NCBI GenBank assembly: GCA_937865685.1
Contig: CALMGU010000054.1
Location: 1-36,397 of the forward strand
DNA: 36,397 nt
Origin: an uncultured Alphaproteobacteria bacterium
Lineage (GTDB): Bacteria; Pseudomonadota; Alphaproteobacteria; Micropepsales; Micropepsaceae
Direction of reading: 5' to 3'
Within the stretch, counting starts at the first letter, position 1, and every line of letters begins with the position of its first letter. This document shows positions 24,579-32,370 of this stretch, in pieces. Under the pieces are notes generated by a model. That model ran no database searches. It worked only from the letters and a program-made list of their open reading frames with translations, and had not been told where the DNA came from. Position numbers and translations under genes: made by a program.

Positions 24579-25789
24579 AGCTTTGCTCCCAGGGCTTCGG
24601 CGACCGAGAACACATCCTTGTCGCCCCGGCCTGACAGGCAGATGACGATGGATTGGTCTTTGCGCATTTTGGGCGCGACGCGCGCGACATGCGCCAGCGC
24701 ATGTGCGGGTTCCAGAGCCGGGATGATCCCTTCCAGTTTCGAAAGAAGCTGGAAGGCATCCAGCGCTTCCTGATCGGTGGCTGAGAAATATTTCACCCGG
24801 CCGATATCCTTCAGCCAGGCATGTTCGGGCCCCACACCGGGGTAATCCAAGCCGGCGGAAATCGAATGGGCCTCCTGCACCTGGCCTTCCGCATCCTGCA
24901 GCAAATAGGACCGCGAGCCGTGCAGCACGCCGGGCGAACCTTTGGAAATGGTGGCGGCATGGCGCGGCGTGTTCACACCTTCACCTGCCGCTTCGACACC
25001 ATGAATTTCCACCTCAGGGTCATCGACGAACGGATGGAACATGCCGATGGCGTTGGAGCCGCCCCCGACACAGGCCACCACCAGATCTGGCAGCTTGCCT
25101 TCCTGCGCCAGCATCTGCACCTTGGTTTCGTTGCCGATCACGGTCTGAAAGTCCCGCACCATGCCCGGATAAGGATGCGGTCCCACCACCGAGCCGATGA
25201 TGTAGAACGTATCTTCGACATTGGCGACCCAGTCGCGCAGCGCTTCATTGGTGGCGTCTTTCAAGGTACGCGCACCAGAGGTGACGGGCCTGACTTCCGC
25301 GCCCAGAAGATTCATCCGGAAGACATTGGGCTTCTGCCGCTCGGTATCCACTTCGCCCATATAGACCACGCAGGGCAGCCCGAAGCGCGCCGCCACCGTG
25401 GCCGTGGCCACGCCATGTGAACCGGCGCCGGTTTCCGCGATGATGCGGGTCTTGCCCATGCGCCGCGCCAACAGAATCTGGCCCAGGCAATTGTTGATCT
25501 TGTGCGCGCCGGTGTGATTGAGGTCTTCGCGCTTGAGATAGATTTTTGCCCCGCCGAAATGTTCGGTCAGGCGGGGCGCAAAATAGAGCGGACTTTCACG
25601 GCCGACATAATGGGTGAGCAGGCCGTTCAATTCCGCATGAAAGGACGGATCTTTCTTGGCCGCGTCATAGGCCTTTTCCAGGTCCAGCAGCAGCGGCATC
25701 AGGGTTTCGGCGACGAAACGCCCGCCGAAAACGCCGAAATGGCCGTCGGCATCGGGACCGGTTCGAAAGGAATTGGGCAATGTGTTCAC
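24575..25789 (-). CDS. trpB: Tryptophan synthase beta subunit
   Basis: A 404-residue pyridoxal-phosphate enzyme that condenses indole with serine to make tryptophan. Lys97 in [15 protein letters not shown] is the cofactor lysine, and the cofactor phosphate is held by the glycine-rich [14 protein letters not shown]. The early segment [18 protein letters not shown] is characteristic of TrpB1. GTG 25789 overlaps the trpF stop by four bases and gives the normal N-terminus; the frame is open further upstream, but that part overlaps trpF and has no family match. The anthranilate and phosphoribosyl transfer genes (trpE, D, C) are absent here, as expected for the split trp genes of alphaproteobacteria. 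Confidence 0.97.
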   Translation of the reverse strand: MNTLPNSFRTGPDADGHFGVFGGRFVAETLMPLLLDLEKAYDAAKKDPSFHAELNGLLTHYVGRESPLYFAPRLTEHFGGAKIYLKREDLNHTGAHKINNCLGQILLARRMGKTRIIAETGAGSHGVATATVAARFGLPCVVYMGEVDTERQKPNVFRMNLLGAEVRPVTSGARTLKDATNEALRDWVANVEDTFYIIGSVVGPHPYPGMVRDFQTVIGNETKVQMLAQEGKLPDLVVACVGGGSNAIGMFHPFVDDPEVEIHGVEAAGEGVNTPRHAATISKGSPGVLHGSRSYLLQDAEGQVQEAHSISAGLDYPGVGPEHAWLKDIGRVKYFSATDQEALDAFQLLSKLEGIIPALEPAHALAHVARVAPKMRKDQSIVICLSGRGDKDVFSVAEALGAKL

Positions 25790-26436
25790 GCGCGCACCGT
25801 CTGTTTCGCCGCCGCGACAAAATCCGCGATGCGGTCTGAGCTTTTGACGCCCGGCGCGCTTTCCACGCCGGACGATACGTCCACCATCTTCGCGCCGCTG
25901 ACGGCGACGGCCCGGCCGATATTCTCCGGGTTCAGGCCGCCGGCCAGAAACCAGGGACGCGCGAAGTTGCGTCCGTTCAGGATCCGCCAATCGAACGCAG
26001 CCCCATGGCCGCCGGGCCGGGACGCGTCTGCGGCAGGCACGGCATCGAACAGGAACATCTCTGCCACATCGCCATAGGCGGAAACCTTGGCCAAGTCGCC
26101 CGCTTCCGAGACGGCGATTGCCTTGATGACGGGGATGCCGAAGCGGGACCGGATCTCAGCCGTCCGCTCTGGCGTCTCCTTGCCATGGAGTTGGAAGAAA
26201 TCGGGCTTCACCTGGCTGGCGATGGTGGCCAGCGCCGCGTCATTGTCATCGACCACCAGCGCCGCCAGCCGGAGGCGCCCCCGCATCCGCTCGGCCAGCG
26301 CCACGCCCTGCTCCAGGCTTAGATGGCGGGGACTTTTGGCGAAGAATACCAGCCCGCCGAAATCCGCCCCGGCACGCAGCACCGCGTCGGCGGCGACGGC
26401 CGAATTGATCCCGCAGATTTTGACCTGGACCGGCAT
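25786..26436 (-). CDS. trpF: Phosphoribosylanthranilate isomerase
   Basis: A 216-residue TIM-barrel isomerase of the tryptophan pathway. Cys8 in VKICGI is the expected general base and Asp131 in MFLFDAVP the general acid. The phosphate-binding end reads [13 protein letters not shown] and [17 protein letters not shown]. It opens a four-gene overlapping chain trpF-trpB-trpA-accD, so these genes are probably translated from one message. A 53-base gap separates it from pyrF. No good Shine-Dalgarno sequence precedes the ATG. Confidence 0.96.
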   Translation of the reverse strand: MPVQVKICGINSAVAADAVLRAGADFGGLVFFAKSPRHLSLEQGVALAERMRGRLRLAALVVDDNDAALATIASQVKPDFFQLHGKETPERTAEIRSRFGIPVIKAIAVSEAGDLAKVSAYGDVAEMFLFDAVPAADASRPGGHGAAFDWRILNGRNFARPWFLAGGLNPENIGRAVAVSGAKMVDVSSGVESAPGVKSSDRIADFVAAAKQTVRA

Positions 26437-26489
26437 GGGAGGGGGCTTATGGGCTTAAAGGCCGCCCGAAATCAAGCAACCCGGAACCA

Positions 26490-27188
26490 TCAGGAAAAGC
26501 CCAGGCTTCCCGCTATGGCGCGGGCCGCTTCGACCGGGTCCGGGGCGGCGGTGATTGGCCGGCCGATCACCAGGATGCTGGCCCCCGCGTCCAAGGCTTC
26601 TTTGGGTCCCATCACCCGCTGCTGGTCGCCCAGATCCGCTCCTATGGGCCGGATGCCGGGAACGATCAGAAGAAAGTCCGGACCCAGCGCGGCCCGCAGC
26701 CTCGCTATCTCATGTGCCGAGCAGACCACGCCGTCGAGACCATTATCGCGTGTCAGGGCCGCCAATCGCGCGACCTGATCCGCAGCGGGCCCGCGCTGGC
26801 CCACGGCTTCGAGATCCGCGTCGGCAAGGCTGGTGAGCACCGTCACCGCGATCACTTTGGCGTCGGGGTTCACGCCGCGGGCCGCTTCCACCGCCGCTTT
26901 CAGCATGGCTGGCCCGCCCGCGGCATGGACATTGAGGATATTCACGCCCAGCCCGGCTGCCGCGCGCACCGCGCCCGCAACCGTGTTGGGGATGTCATGG
27001 AATTTCAGATCCAGAAAAATCGGCAGGCCAATATCGGAAAAGGCCCGCACGCCCGCCGGACCGTGAGCCGAAAAGAATTCCAGGCCCAGCTTGATGCCGC
27101 CCACATGCGGCTTAAGCCGCGCGGCCAGCGCGCGCGCATATTCCAGATCGGTGGTGTCGATGGCGACGAAGACGGGATTGGAACGCAT
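26490..27188 (-). CDS. pyrF: Orotidine 5'-phosphate decarboxylase
   Basis: A 232-residue enzyme that makes UMP from orotidine monophosphate, the last step of de novo pyrimidine synthesis. The catalytic tetrad region is FLDLKFHDIPNT, with Asp60, Lys62 and Asp65. The phosphate-binding end contains IVPGIRP and ILVIGRPIT. ATG 27188 gives the normal N-terminus MRSNPVFVAIDTTD, starting 37 bases after the ihfB stop. An upstream in-frame start at 27248 would overlap ihfB by 23 bases and add 20 residues without family match. Lying between ihfB and trpF on the same strand, it is probably transcribed with both. Confidence 0.95.
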   Translation of the reverse strand: MRSNPVFVAIDTTDLEYARALAARLKPHVGGIKLGLEFFSAHGPAGVRAFSDIGLPIFLDLKFHDIPNTVAGAVRAAAGLGVNILNVHAAGGPAMLKAAVEAARGVNPDAKVIAVTVLTSLADADLEAVGQRGPAADQVARLAALTRDNGLDGVVCSAHEIARLRAALGPDFLLIVPGIRPIGADLGDQQRVMGPKEALDAGASILVIGRPITAAPDPVEAARAIAGSLGFS

Positions 27189-27225
27189 GAATGCCGCGCG
27201 CGAAGGATTAAAGACTTGGATGTCC

Positions 27226-27519
27226 TTAAGGCTTCGGCGTACCGCCATTCAAGCGTTCGCGCAATTCCTTGCCGGTGCGGAAAAACGGCGCGCGCTTTTC
27301 GCCCACCGAAACCGGCTCGCCCGTGCGCGGATTACGCCCCATTCGTGACGGCCGCACCTTGACGGAAAAAGCGCCAAACCCCCGCAACTCCACGCGATGG
27401 CCTTCGGCCAGCGCCTTGGTGATGCTGTCGAGCATGGTCGTGACGATCCGCTCCACGTCGCGGTGGTAAAGATGCGGATATCGCGCGGTCAGCCGCGCCA
27501 CCAATTCAGACTTTATCAT
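27226..27519 (-). CDS. ihfB: Integration host factor beta subunit
   Basis: A 97-residue HU/IHF-family DNA-bending protein. It has the IHF-beta pattern [10 protein letters not shown], then [32 protein letters not shown]. The DNA-contacting arm is [14 protein letters not shown], with the Pro that intercalates at the kink. It would pair with IhfA (encoded elsewhere) in replication initiation, recombination and promoter architecture. An AGGGG-type ribosome site lies just upstream. Promoter elements probably lie in the structured gap that also serves the divergent DUF4337 gene. It is the first gene of the ihfB-pyrF-trp run. Confidence 0.95.
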   Translation of the reverse strand: MIKSELVARLTARYPHLYHRDVERIVTTMLDSITKALAEGHRVELRGFGAFSVKVRPSRMGRNPRTGEPVSVGEKRAPFFRTGKELRERLNGGTPKP

Positions 27520-27592
27520 CCCAGCCCCTACGGGACATTACCGGTCGTGTAACGCCGTCCGGCCCCGTTAAATTGTCAGAGGGGCAAAGGCG

Positions 27593-27653
27593 CGTCAACG
27601 GGAAGCGTCTGAAAATTCAGGCATTTTTTGCCTTCCCGTTAAGCCTGTTGACG
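27593..27653. promoter_or_regulatory. Cruciform-capable sequence between divergent TTGACG boxes
   Basis: AACGGGAAG (27597-27605) and CTTCCCGTT (27632-27640) form a perfect 9-bp inverted repeat. Between them are two small hairpins: CTGA/TCAG (27609-27620) and GGCA-TTTTT-TGCC (27620-27632). At the outer edges CGTCAAC (27593-27599) and GTTGACG (27647-27653) are also inverted. Read outwards, each edge gives TTGACG, a good -35 hexamer, one towards ihfB and one towards the DUF4337 gene. Clear -10 hexamers were not found. Whether it acts as DNA (cruciform or operator) or RNA is open. Confidence 0.45.
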
Positions 27654-27733
27654 GGTTCCGGCGGTGCCCAAGCCCGGTCTGGCCGCTAATCCATCAGGCC
27701 GCTAGGCTCCCTTTTCATTTACCGGAGCGGGCC

Positions 27734-28291
27734 ATGAGTCACGACGCCCCATTGGAAGCTCGGGAGCACACCGAGCACGCCGAACATGCCGCCCATGCGC
27801 GGGACCCCTTTATTTCCAAGGTCTCGATCACCGTGGCGGTCCTGGCCGTGCTGGCCGCCACCGCCGGCAGCCTGGAAACGGTCGAAGGCGGGCGGGCGAT
27901 CACCGAATCCTCCGAAGCCGTTCTGGCCCAGGACCAGGCTACCGACGCCTGGAACGAGTACCAGGCCGATAGCCTCAAACGGCATATGTACGACATCGCA
28001 GCCGAAAACGGCTTGACCCACTTCAAGAATGACAGCGTGGCGGAGCGGGACGCCCAAGCCAAAGCCCGGACCAAGGCCGTGGAGGCCGAGAAGGAACGGG
28101 ACGTCAAGCGGATGCAAAGTGCCCACCATGAAAGCCGCCATCATTGGCTGACCGGCGCCGCGACCTTGATCGAAATCGGGATCGCCCTGTCCACCGTGGC
28201 CATCATCACGCGCCGCCAGGCTTTCTGGCTGAGCGCCCTGGGACTGGGTGTGACGGGCATGGCCCTCTTCACTGTCGCTTATGCGGGCTGA
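27734..28291 (+). CDS. DUF4337-like membrane protein
   Basis: A 185-residue protein with one membrane helix near the N-terminus (about residues 30-48), a charged helical central part (about 50-135) and two helices at the C-terminus (about 138-158 and 163-183). The N-terminal 25 residues are rich in His and Glu (REHTEHAEHAAHARD), which could bind metal. Layout and length fit DUF4337, a family without known function. The central part has the Ala/Lys/Glu pattern of a coiled coil (RDAQAKARTKAVEAEKERDVKRM). The gene diverges from ihfB across about 214 bases and precedes an exporter gene by 78 bases; co-transcription with the latter is possible. Family assignment is from memory of the pattern. Confidence 0.7.
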   Translation: MSHDAPLEAREHTEHAEHAAHARDPFISKVSITVAVLAVLAATAGSLETVEGGRAITESSEAVLAQDQATDAWNEYQADSLKRHMYDIAAENGLTHFKNDSVAERDAQAKARTKAVEAEKERDVKRMQSAHHESRHHWLTGAATLIEIGIALSTVAIITRRQAFWLSALGLGVTGMALFTVAYAG

Positions 28292-28369
28292 GAACCGGAA
28301 TGCGTAAAGCGCAGACCTGAAGACCGGCGCGCATCGTTATATTGGCGGCGCACCATCAAGGCATTTCCG

Positions 28370-29281
28370 GTGAGCGGCACTTCCCTTTCCTTTCGCGATC
28401 TTTTGCTGGCCTTGGGCGTGGTGTTCGTCTGGGGCACCAATTTCGTCGTCATCCGGCTGGGCCTGAACGCCTTGCCGCCGCTGCTGTTCGCCGCGCTGCG
28501 CTTTACCTTCGTGTTGCTGCCGATGGTGTTCTTTCTGCCCAGACCGAAAGTGCCTTTCCCCAATCTCATCATCTATGGCCTGGCCCTTGGGCTGGGCCAG
28601 TTCGGTCTTCTGTTCATCGCCATGAACGGATTTATCTCCCCGGGGCTCGCCTCGCTGGTGGTGCAGATGCAGGTCTTCTTCACCATCGGCCTGTCGATGC
28701 TGCGCACCGGCGAGCGGCTGAAACCCTTCCAGCTTGCCGCCTTCGCCTTGGCCATCGCCGGAATGGCCGTGATCATCGCCCATAACGGGCGGAGCGCCAC
28801 CGTCGCCGGCGTGCTTCTGGTCGTGGGCGCCGCGGCGGGCTGGTCGATTGCCAATCAATGTTCGAAAGAAGCGGGCAAGGTGAACGCCCTCGCCTATGTG
28901 GTCTGGGCCAGCCTGTTTTCCCTTCCGCCGCTCTATCTTCTGTCGCTCTGGCGCGAAGGCTTGCCGGCCATTGTCGCCGGGCTGAGCCACGCCACCCCGG
29001 CCACCTGGACCGTGATCCTGTGGCAGAGCGTGGGCAACACCATGTTCGGTTATGGCGTCTGGGCCTGGCTTCTGGCGCGCTATCCCGCTGCCACCGTATC
29101 GCCCATGACCTTGCTGGTGCCGGTATTCGGCATGGGGGCATCGGCCCTGGTCCTGGGCGAGCCTTTGGAAAGCTGGAAGGTCCTGGCGGGACTTTTGGTT
29201 CTGAGCGGGCTCGCCTTGAACCTGTTCTGGGCGAGGCGCAAGCCCAAGCTGATCCCCGTGCCGGAGCAGAGCGCTTCGTAA
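28370..29281 (+). CDS. EamA/DMT-family transporter
   Basis: A 303-residue inner-membrane protein with about ten predicted helices in two EamA repeats, the layout of the drug/metabolite transporter superfamily. The first repeat starts LLALGVVFVWGTNFVVIRLGL and the second begins around GVLLVVGAAAGWSIANQ. The segments FGLLFIAMNGFISPGLASLVVQMQ and SPMTLLVPVFGMGASALVLGE resemble the cysteine/O-acetylserine exporter group. The exported compound cannot be fixed from sequence. GTG at 28370 is preceded by a weak AAGG. The C-terminal tail is cytoplasmic and basic (ARRKPKLIPVPEQSAS). The gene converges with the Lys-rich gene on the other strand. Confidence 0.85.
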   Translation: MSGTSLSFRDLLLALGVVFVWGTNFVVIRLGLNALPPLLFAALRFTFVLLPMVFFLPRPKVPFPNLIIYGLALGLGQFGLLFIAMNGFISPGLASLVVQMQVFFTIGLSMLRTGERLKPFQLAAFALAIAGMAVIIAHNGRSATVAGVLLVVGAAAGWSIANQCSKEAGKVNALAYVVWASLFSLPPLYLLSLWREGLPAIVAGLSHATPATWTVILWQSVGNTMFGYGVWAWLLARYPAATVSPMTLLVPVFGMGASALVLGEPLESWKVLAGLLVLSGLALNLFWARRKPKLIPVPEQSAS

Positions 29282-29300
29282 TCCGTCAAACCAGGCAAGC

Positions 29301-29331
29301 AAAAGGGCGCGCCTCTTATCGAGACGCGCCC
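29301..29331 (-). terminator. Terminator of the Lys-rich gene
   Basis: GGGCGCG (29305-29311) pairs with CGCGCCC (29325-29331), extended by CTC/GAG across one mismatch, around TTATC. Read on the minus strand it is followed by TTTT (29304-29301), a normal intrinsic terminator 21 bases past the stop of the Lys-rich gene. It lies in the convergent gap with the transporter gene and might also slow plus-strand transcripts. Confidence 0.7.
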
Positions 29332-29351
29332 CGGTCCTGTCGGACAATGCG

Positions 29352-29594
29352 TCAGCGCGCCTTGCGCTTGGCCTTGCGGGCGCCCTTCTTGGCGGCCTTC
29401 TTCGCCTTCTTGGCGGGCTTCTTCGCGGCCTTCTTGGCCTTCTTCACGGCGGCCTTGGCCGGCGCGGCCTTGCGCTTGGCTTTGCGCTTCTTCTTAGCCT
29501 TCGGGGCCGGCGCCTCGCCCGTAAACATGCGGACCACCGCGTCTTCCAATTCATTGGCCCGCTGGGCCAGCACGCTCTTCTTCTTCGCAGCCAT
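29352..29594 (-). CDS. Lys/Ala-rich histone H1-like protein
   Basis: An 80-residue very basic protein. Residues 1-30 are mixed (MAAKKKSVLAQRANELEDAVVRMFTGEAPA) and could form a short helix. Residues 31-80 are almost only Lys, Ala, Arg and Pro, with repeated KKAKKAAKK and PAKK units as in histone H1 tails and bacterial histone-like proteins such as AlgP or Chlamydia Hc1. Binding to DNA or RNA by charge is likely but inferred. GAGGAG six bases before the ATG at 29594 supports that start over an upstream in-frame start at 29624. It has its own terminator and a leader with two inverted repeats, so it appears to be a single-gene transcript. The coding DNA is a low-complexity run that could change length by slippage. 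Confidence 0.75.
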   Translation of the reverse strand: MAAKKKSVLAQRANELEDAVVRMFTGEAPAPKAKKKRKAKRKAAPAKAAVKKAKKAAKKPAKKAKKAAKKGARKAKRKAR

Positions 29595-29616
29595 AAAACG
29601 CTCCTCGGTTGAAAAT

Positions 29617-29665
29617 GCACACAAGCATGATTCTGTGTGCGAACAAATGAACGGTTAATTTGTTC
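29617..29665. promoter_or_regulatory. Two adjacent inverted repeats in the Lys-rich gene leader
   Basis: GAACAAAT (29641-29648) and ATTTGTTC (29658-29665) form a perfect 8-bp repeat with a 9-base centre. Immediately next to it GCACACA (29617-29623) and TGTGTGC (29634-29640) form a 7-bp repeat with a 10-base centre. Both lie 20-70 bases upstream of the start codon at 29594. The first looks like a dimeric repressor operator; both could also form hairpins in the message. No regulator can be named. Confidence 0.45.
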
Positions 29666-29702
29666 TGTGCCTTTCAGAGCACAACGCGCGCGGCGGGTAA
29701 AG

Positions 29703-29730
29703 AAAAAGGGCGCGCGAAGATCGCGCGCCC
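29703..29730 (-). terminator. Terminator downstream of rpsA
   Basis: GGGCGCGCGA (29708-29717) and TCGCGCGCCC (29721-29730) form a perfect 10-bp stem with a 3-base loop. On the minus strand it is followed by TTTTT (29707-29703), giving a strong intrinsic terminator about 100 bases past the rpsA stop. On the plus strand the right arm is followed by TTGTTT, so it may work in both directions. Confidence 0.8.
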
Positions 29731-29792
29731 TTGTTTCGAGATTGCTTTGAGACTGCCGCGCCGGTCTTATCGCCCGGCTTGGCGTTCATAGG

Positions 29793-29817
29793 GCAAAACC
29801 TCCACCGGAGGTTTTGC
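29793..29817. repeat. Perfect 11-bp inverted repeat just after rpsA
   Basis: GCAAAACCTCC (29793-29803) and GGAGGTTTTGC (29807-29817) pair perfectly around a 3-base loop. The hairpin starts 10 bases after the rpsA stop (minus strand) and precedes the terminator, so the rpsA message ends with two successive hairpins. It may protect the 3' end. On the minus strand the loop-proximal arm contains GGAGG nine bases before an ATG (see findings). Confidence 0.65.
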
Positions 29818-29826
29818 TGACCCTGC

Positions 29827-31572
29827 TCACTCGTCTTTCTTGGTCTTCTTCTTGAGCGCCGCGCCCAGGATGTCGCCCAGGGACGCACCGGAATCCGAGG
29901 AGCCGAACTGCGCCACTGCTTCCTTCTCTTCGGAGATTTCCCGCGCCTTGATGGAAAGCGAGACCTTGCGGCTGGCCTTGTCGATGCTGGTGACCAGGGC
30001 GTCGACCTTGTCGCCCTTGCCGAAGCGTTCCGGACGCTGGTCGTTGCGGTCGCGGGCCAGATCGGCCCGGCGGATGAACGATTTCACGCCGTCCGCCAGG
30101 GACACTTCGATGCCGCCGTCATTGACTTCGGTGACGGTGGCGGTGACCACCTGGTTCTTGCGCAGCGCGCCGCCGCCGGCGCCGGCTTTCTCGATTGGAT
30201 CGCTGCCCAACTGCTTGATTCCGAGGGAAACGCGTTCCTTTTCAACATCAATGTCTAGCACCTTGGCCTTGACCATTTGGCCCTTTTCATAGGCCTTGAT
30301 GGCTTCTTCGCCCGGCTCGGTCCAGGACAGGTCGGAGAGATGCACCATGCCGTCGATGTCCTGATCCAGCCCGATGAACAGGCCGAACTCGGTGATCGAC
30401 TTGACCTCGCCTTCGATCTCGCTGTCGATCGGATGGCGGCTGGTGAAGCCGGACCAGGGATTTTCCTGGGTCTGCTTCAGGCCCAGCGAGATGCGGCGCT
30501 TGTTGGAATCCACTTCCAGCACCTGCACGTCCACTTCCGTGCCGGGGGTGACCAGCTTGGAGGGGGCGAGGTTCTTCTTCACCCAGGACATTTCGCTGAC
30601 ATGGACCAGGCCTTCCACGCCCGGTTCCAGCTCCACGAAGGCGCCGTAATCGGTGACATTGGTGACCTTGCCGGTGAACTTGGCACCCACGGGATATTTG
30701 ATGCTGACGCCTTCCCAGGGATCGGTCTGGAGCTGCTTCATGCCCAGCGAGATGCGCTGGGTGTCATGGTTGATCTTGATGATCTGCACCGTGACCGTCT
30801 GGCCGACGGTGAGAACTTCGGTGGGGTGCGAAACGCGGCGCCAGGCGATGTCGGTGACATGCAACAGGCCGTCCACGCCGCCCAGATCCACGAAGGCGCC
30901 ATAGTCCGTGATGTTCTTGACCACGCCTTCGACCACCTGCTTTTCCTGCAAGCTGGCGACCAGCGAGGTGCGCTCCTCGGCGCGGCGCTCTTCCAGGACG
31001 GCGCGGCGCGAAACCACGATATTGCCCCGGCGGCGATCCATTTTGAGGATCTGGAAGGGCTGCGGCTGGTTCATCAGCGGTCCCACATCGCGGGTGGGAC
31101 GCACATCGACTTGGCTGCCCGGCAGGAAGGCCACGGCGCCGTCGAGATCGACGGTGAAGCCGCCCTTGACCCGGCCGAAGATCACGCCGGTGACGCGCGA
31201 CTGGTCGTTGAAGGCCTTTTCCAGCTTGATCCAGCTTTCCTCCCGGCGGGCCTTGTCGCGGCTGAGAACGGCTTCGCCCAGCGCATTCTCGACGCGCTCC
31301 AGATAGACTTCGACTTCATCGCCCACCTGAATGTTGGCGGGAACGCCCGGCATCGCGAATTCCTTCAGCGAGACGCGGCCTTCGGTCTTTAGGCCCACAT
31401 CGACCATGGCGAAGTCATTTTCGATGGCGACGATCTTGCCCTTTATGACCGCGCCTTCCTGGGGGCTCTGGGTCACGAAGCTCTGTTCGAGCATCGCCGC
31501 GAAATCGTCGCGGCTGGGGGCGGCAATGGAATTCTCGCTGCTGGTTTTGGTCTGGGTTGCTACGCGGGCCAT
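29827..31572 (-). CDS. rpsA: 30S ribosomal protein S1
   Basis: A 581-residue protein with six S1 RNA-binding domains, about residues 40-105, 125-190, 211-279, 296-366, 383-453 and 468-540. Repeated signatures include GAVIKGKIVAIENDFAMVDVG, YGAFVDLGGVDGLLHVTDIAW and YGAFVELEPGVEGLVHVSEMSW. It brings mRNA to the 30S subunit and unfolds structured leaders. The C-terminus ends in a Lys-rich KKKTKKDE. GAGGA lies seven bases before the ATG. The cmk-rpsA order is the usual one, with a 123-base gap containing a hairpin that probably ends part of the cmk transcripts, plus leader structures close to the rpsA start. Confidence 0.98.
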   Translation of the reverse strand: MARVATQTKTSSENSIAAPSRDDFAAMLEQSFVTQSPQEGAVIKGKIVAIENDFAMVDVGLKTEGRVSLKEFAMPGVPANIQVGDEVEVYLERVENALGEAVLSRDKARREESWIKLEKAFNDQSRVTGVIFGRVKGGFTVDLDGAVAFLPGSQVDVRPTRDVGPLMNQPQPFQILKMDRRRGNIVVSRRAVLEERRAEERTSLVASLQEKQVVEGVVKNITDYGAFVDLGGVDGLLHVTDIAWRRVSHPTEVLTVGQTVTVQIIKINHDTQRISLGMKQLQTDPWEGVSIKYPVGAKFTGKVTNVTDYGAFVELEPGVEGLVHVSEMSWVKKNLAPSKLVTPGTEVDVQVLEVDSNKRRISLGLKQTQENPWSGFTSRHPIDSEIEGEVKSITEFGLFIGLDQDIDGMVHLSDLSWTEPGEEAIKAYEKGQMVKAKVLDIDVEKERVSLGIKQLGSDPIEKAGAGGGALRKNQVVTATVTEVNDGGIEVSLADGVKSFIRRADLARDRNDQRPERFGKGDKVDALVTSIDKASRKVSLSIKAREISEEKEAVAQFGSSDSGASLGDILGAALKKKTKKDE

Positions 31573-31599
31573 TCAAAATCCTCAAAGTACGGTCATGCC

Positions 31600-31642
31600 G
31601 AATGGCGCATTCGCCACTGGACTTCCCATGCGGATGCATGGG
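31600..31642 (-). promoter_or_regulatory. Hairpin-rich rpsA leader
   Basis: Three short inverted repeats crowd the region 28-70 bases upstream of rpsA. CCCATGC/GCATGGG (31625-31631, 31636-31642) has a four-base loop. TGGCG/CGCCA (31603-31607, 31612-31616) and GAATG/CATTC (31600-31604, 31608-31612) overlap and are mutually exclusive. Autoregulation of S1 through its leader is known in gammaproteobacteria; a similar role here is inference. Confidence 0.35.
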
Positions 31643-31669
31643 CAGAAAGGTTTGCAGAAAAAGTAAGCG

Positions 31670-31687
31670 GGTGGCTCGAAAGCCGCC
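31670..31687 (-). terminator. Hairpin after cmk (CGAA loop on the plus strand)
   Basis: GGTGGCT (31670-31676) pairs with AGCCGCC (31681-31687) with one G-T wobble, around CGAA on the plus strand (TTCG on the transcribed strand). On the minus strand it lies 8 bases past the cmk stop and is followed a few bases later by CTTTTTC. It is a probable partial terminator between cmk and rpsA. Confidence 0.5.
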
Positions 31688-31695
31688 GGGCCTCC

Positions 31696-32370
31696 TTAGC
31701 CCCTGTGGCGGTCCTTGAGCGCGCCTTCGATCTTGGTGGAAACCAAGGCAAGGGCTGCCGCGAACGCCGCGTCTATACCCAAATCGGAGGTATCGAGCAA
31801 GGCGGCGTCCGGCGCCTGTTTCAGAGGGGAAATCGGCCGGGACTTGTCGGCGGCATCCCGGGCATTGAGTTCCGCCAGAAGGCCGGCCTCATCCCGCTGG
31901 ATGCCCATGCCCCTGAGTTCCAGCCAACGGCGGTGGGCCCTGAGTTCCGGCCGGGCGTCGATATAGAGCTTGGCGGTGGCTTCCGGGCAGATCACGGTCC
32001 CGATGTCCCGCCCGTCCATCACCGCGCCGGGACTGCCCCCTGGCGGAGAGGCCAGAAAGCTGCGCTGGAAATCCAGAAGGGCCTGGCGGACCGCTCCGAT
32101 GGCAGCGACCTGGGAAGCCGCCTGCCCCACCACATCGGTGCGGATGGCCGGATCGCCTGCCAAGGACAAATCAATCGACTGGGCGCCCTTCAAGGCGTCG
32201 GCAGGATCCTTGGGATCACCCTTGGCATCCAGCACCGCCAGCGCCGTCAGCCGGTACAGCGCACCCGAATCCAGATGCGCGAAATGAAAATGCGCGGCCA
32301 GTTTCTTGGCCAGCGTCCCCTTGCCCGATGCGGCGGTTCCGTCCACCGCAATGACCACGGATTTTTTCAT
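31696..32370 (-). CDS. cmk: Cytidylate kinase
   Basis: A 224-residue kinase that phosphorylates CMP and dCMP, feeding pyrimidine nucleotide pools. The P-loop is [18 protein letters not shown] (Lys17), followed by [15 protein letters not shown], the nucleotide-binding [23 protein letters not shown], and the lid/insert [25 protein letters not shown], all typical of Cmk. The ATG overlaps the aroA stop by four bases, so the two are co-translated. The aroA-cmk-rpsA order is widely conserved in proteobacteria. Confidence 0.97.
   Translation of the reverse strand: MKKSVVIAVDGTAASGKGTLAKKLAAHFHFAHLDSGALYRLTALAVLDAKGDPKDPADALKGAQSIDLSLAGDPAIRTDVVGQAASQVAAIGAVRQALLDFQRSFLASPPGGSPGAVMDGRDIGTVICPEATAKLYIDARPELRAHRRWLELRGMGIQRDEAGLLAELNARDAADKSRPISPLKQAPDAALLDTSDLGIDAAFAAALALVSTKIEGALKDRHRG

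Noticed and set aside
29352..29594. Lys-rich gene as the fragment of a larger protein or a toxin/antitoxin member
   Set aside because: It has its own ribosome site, start and terminator, and no partner gene lies alongside.
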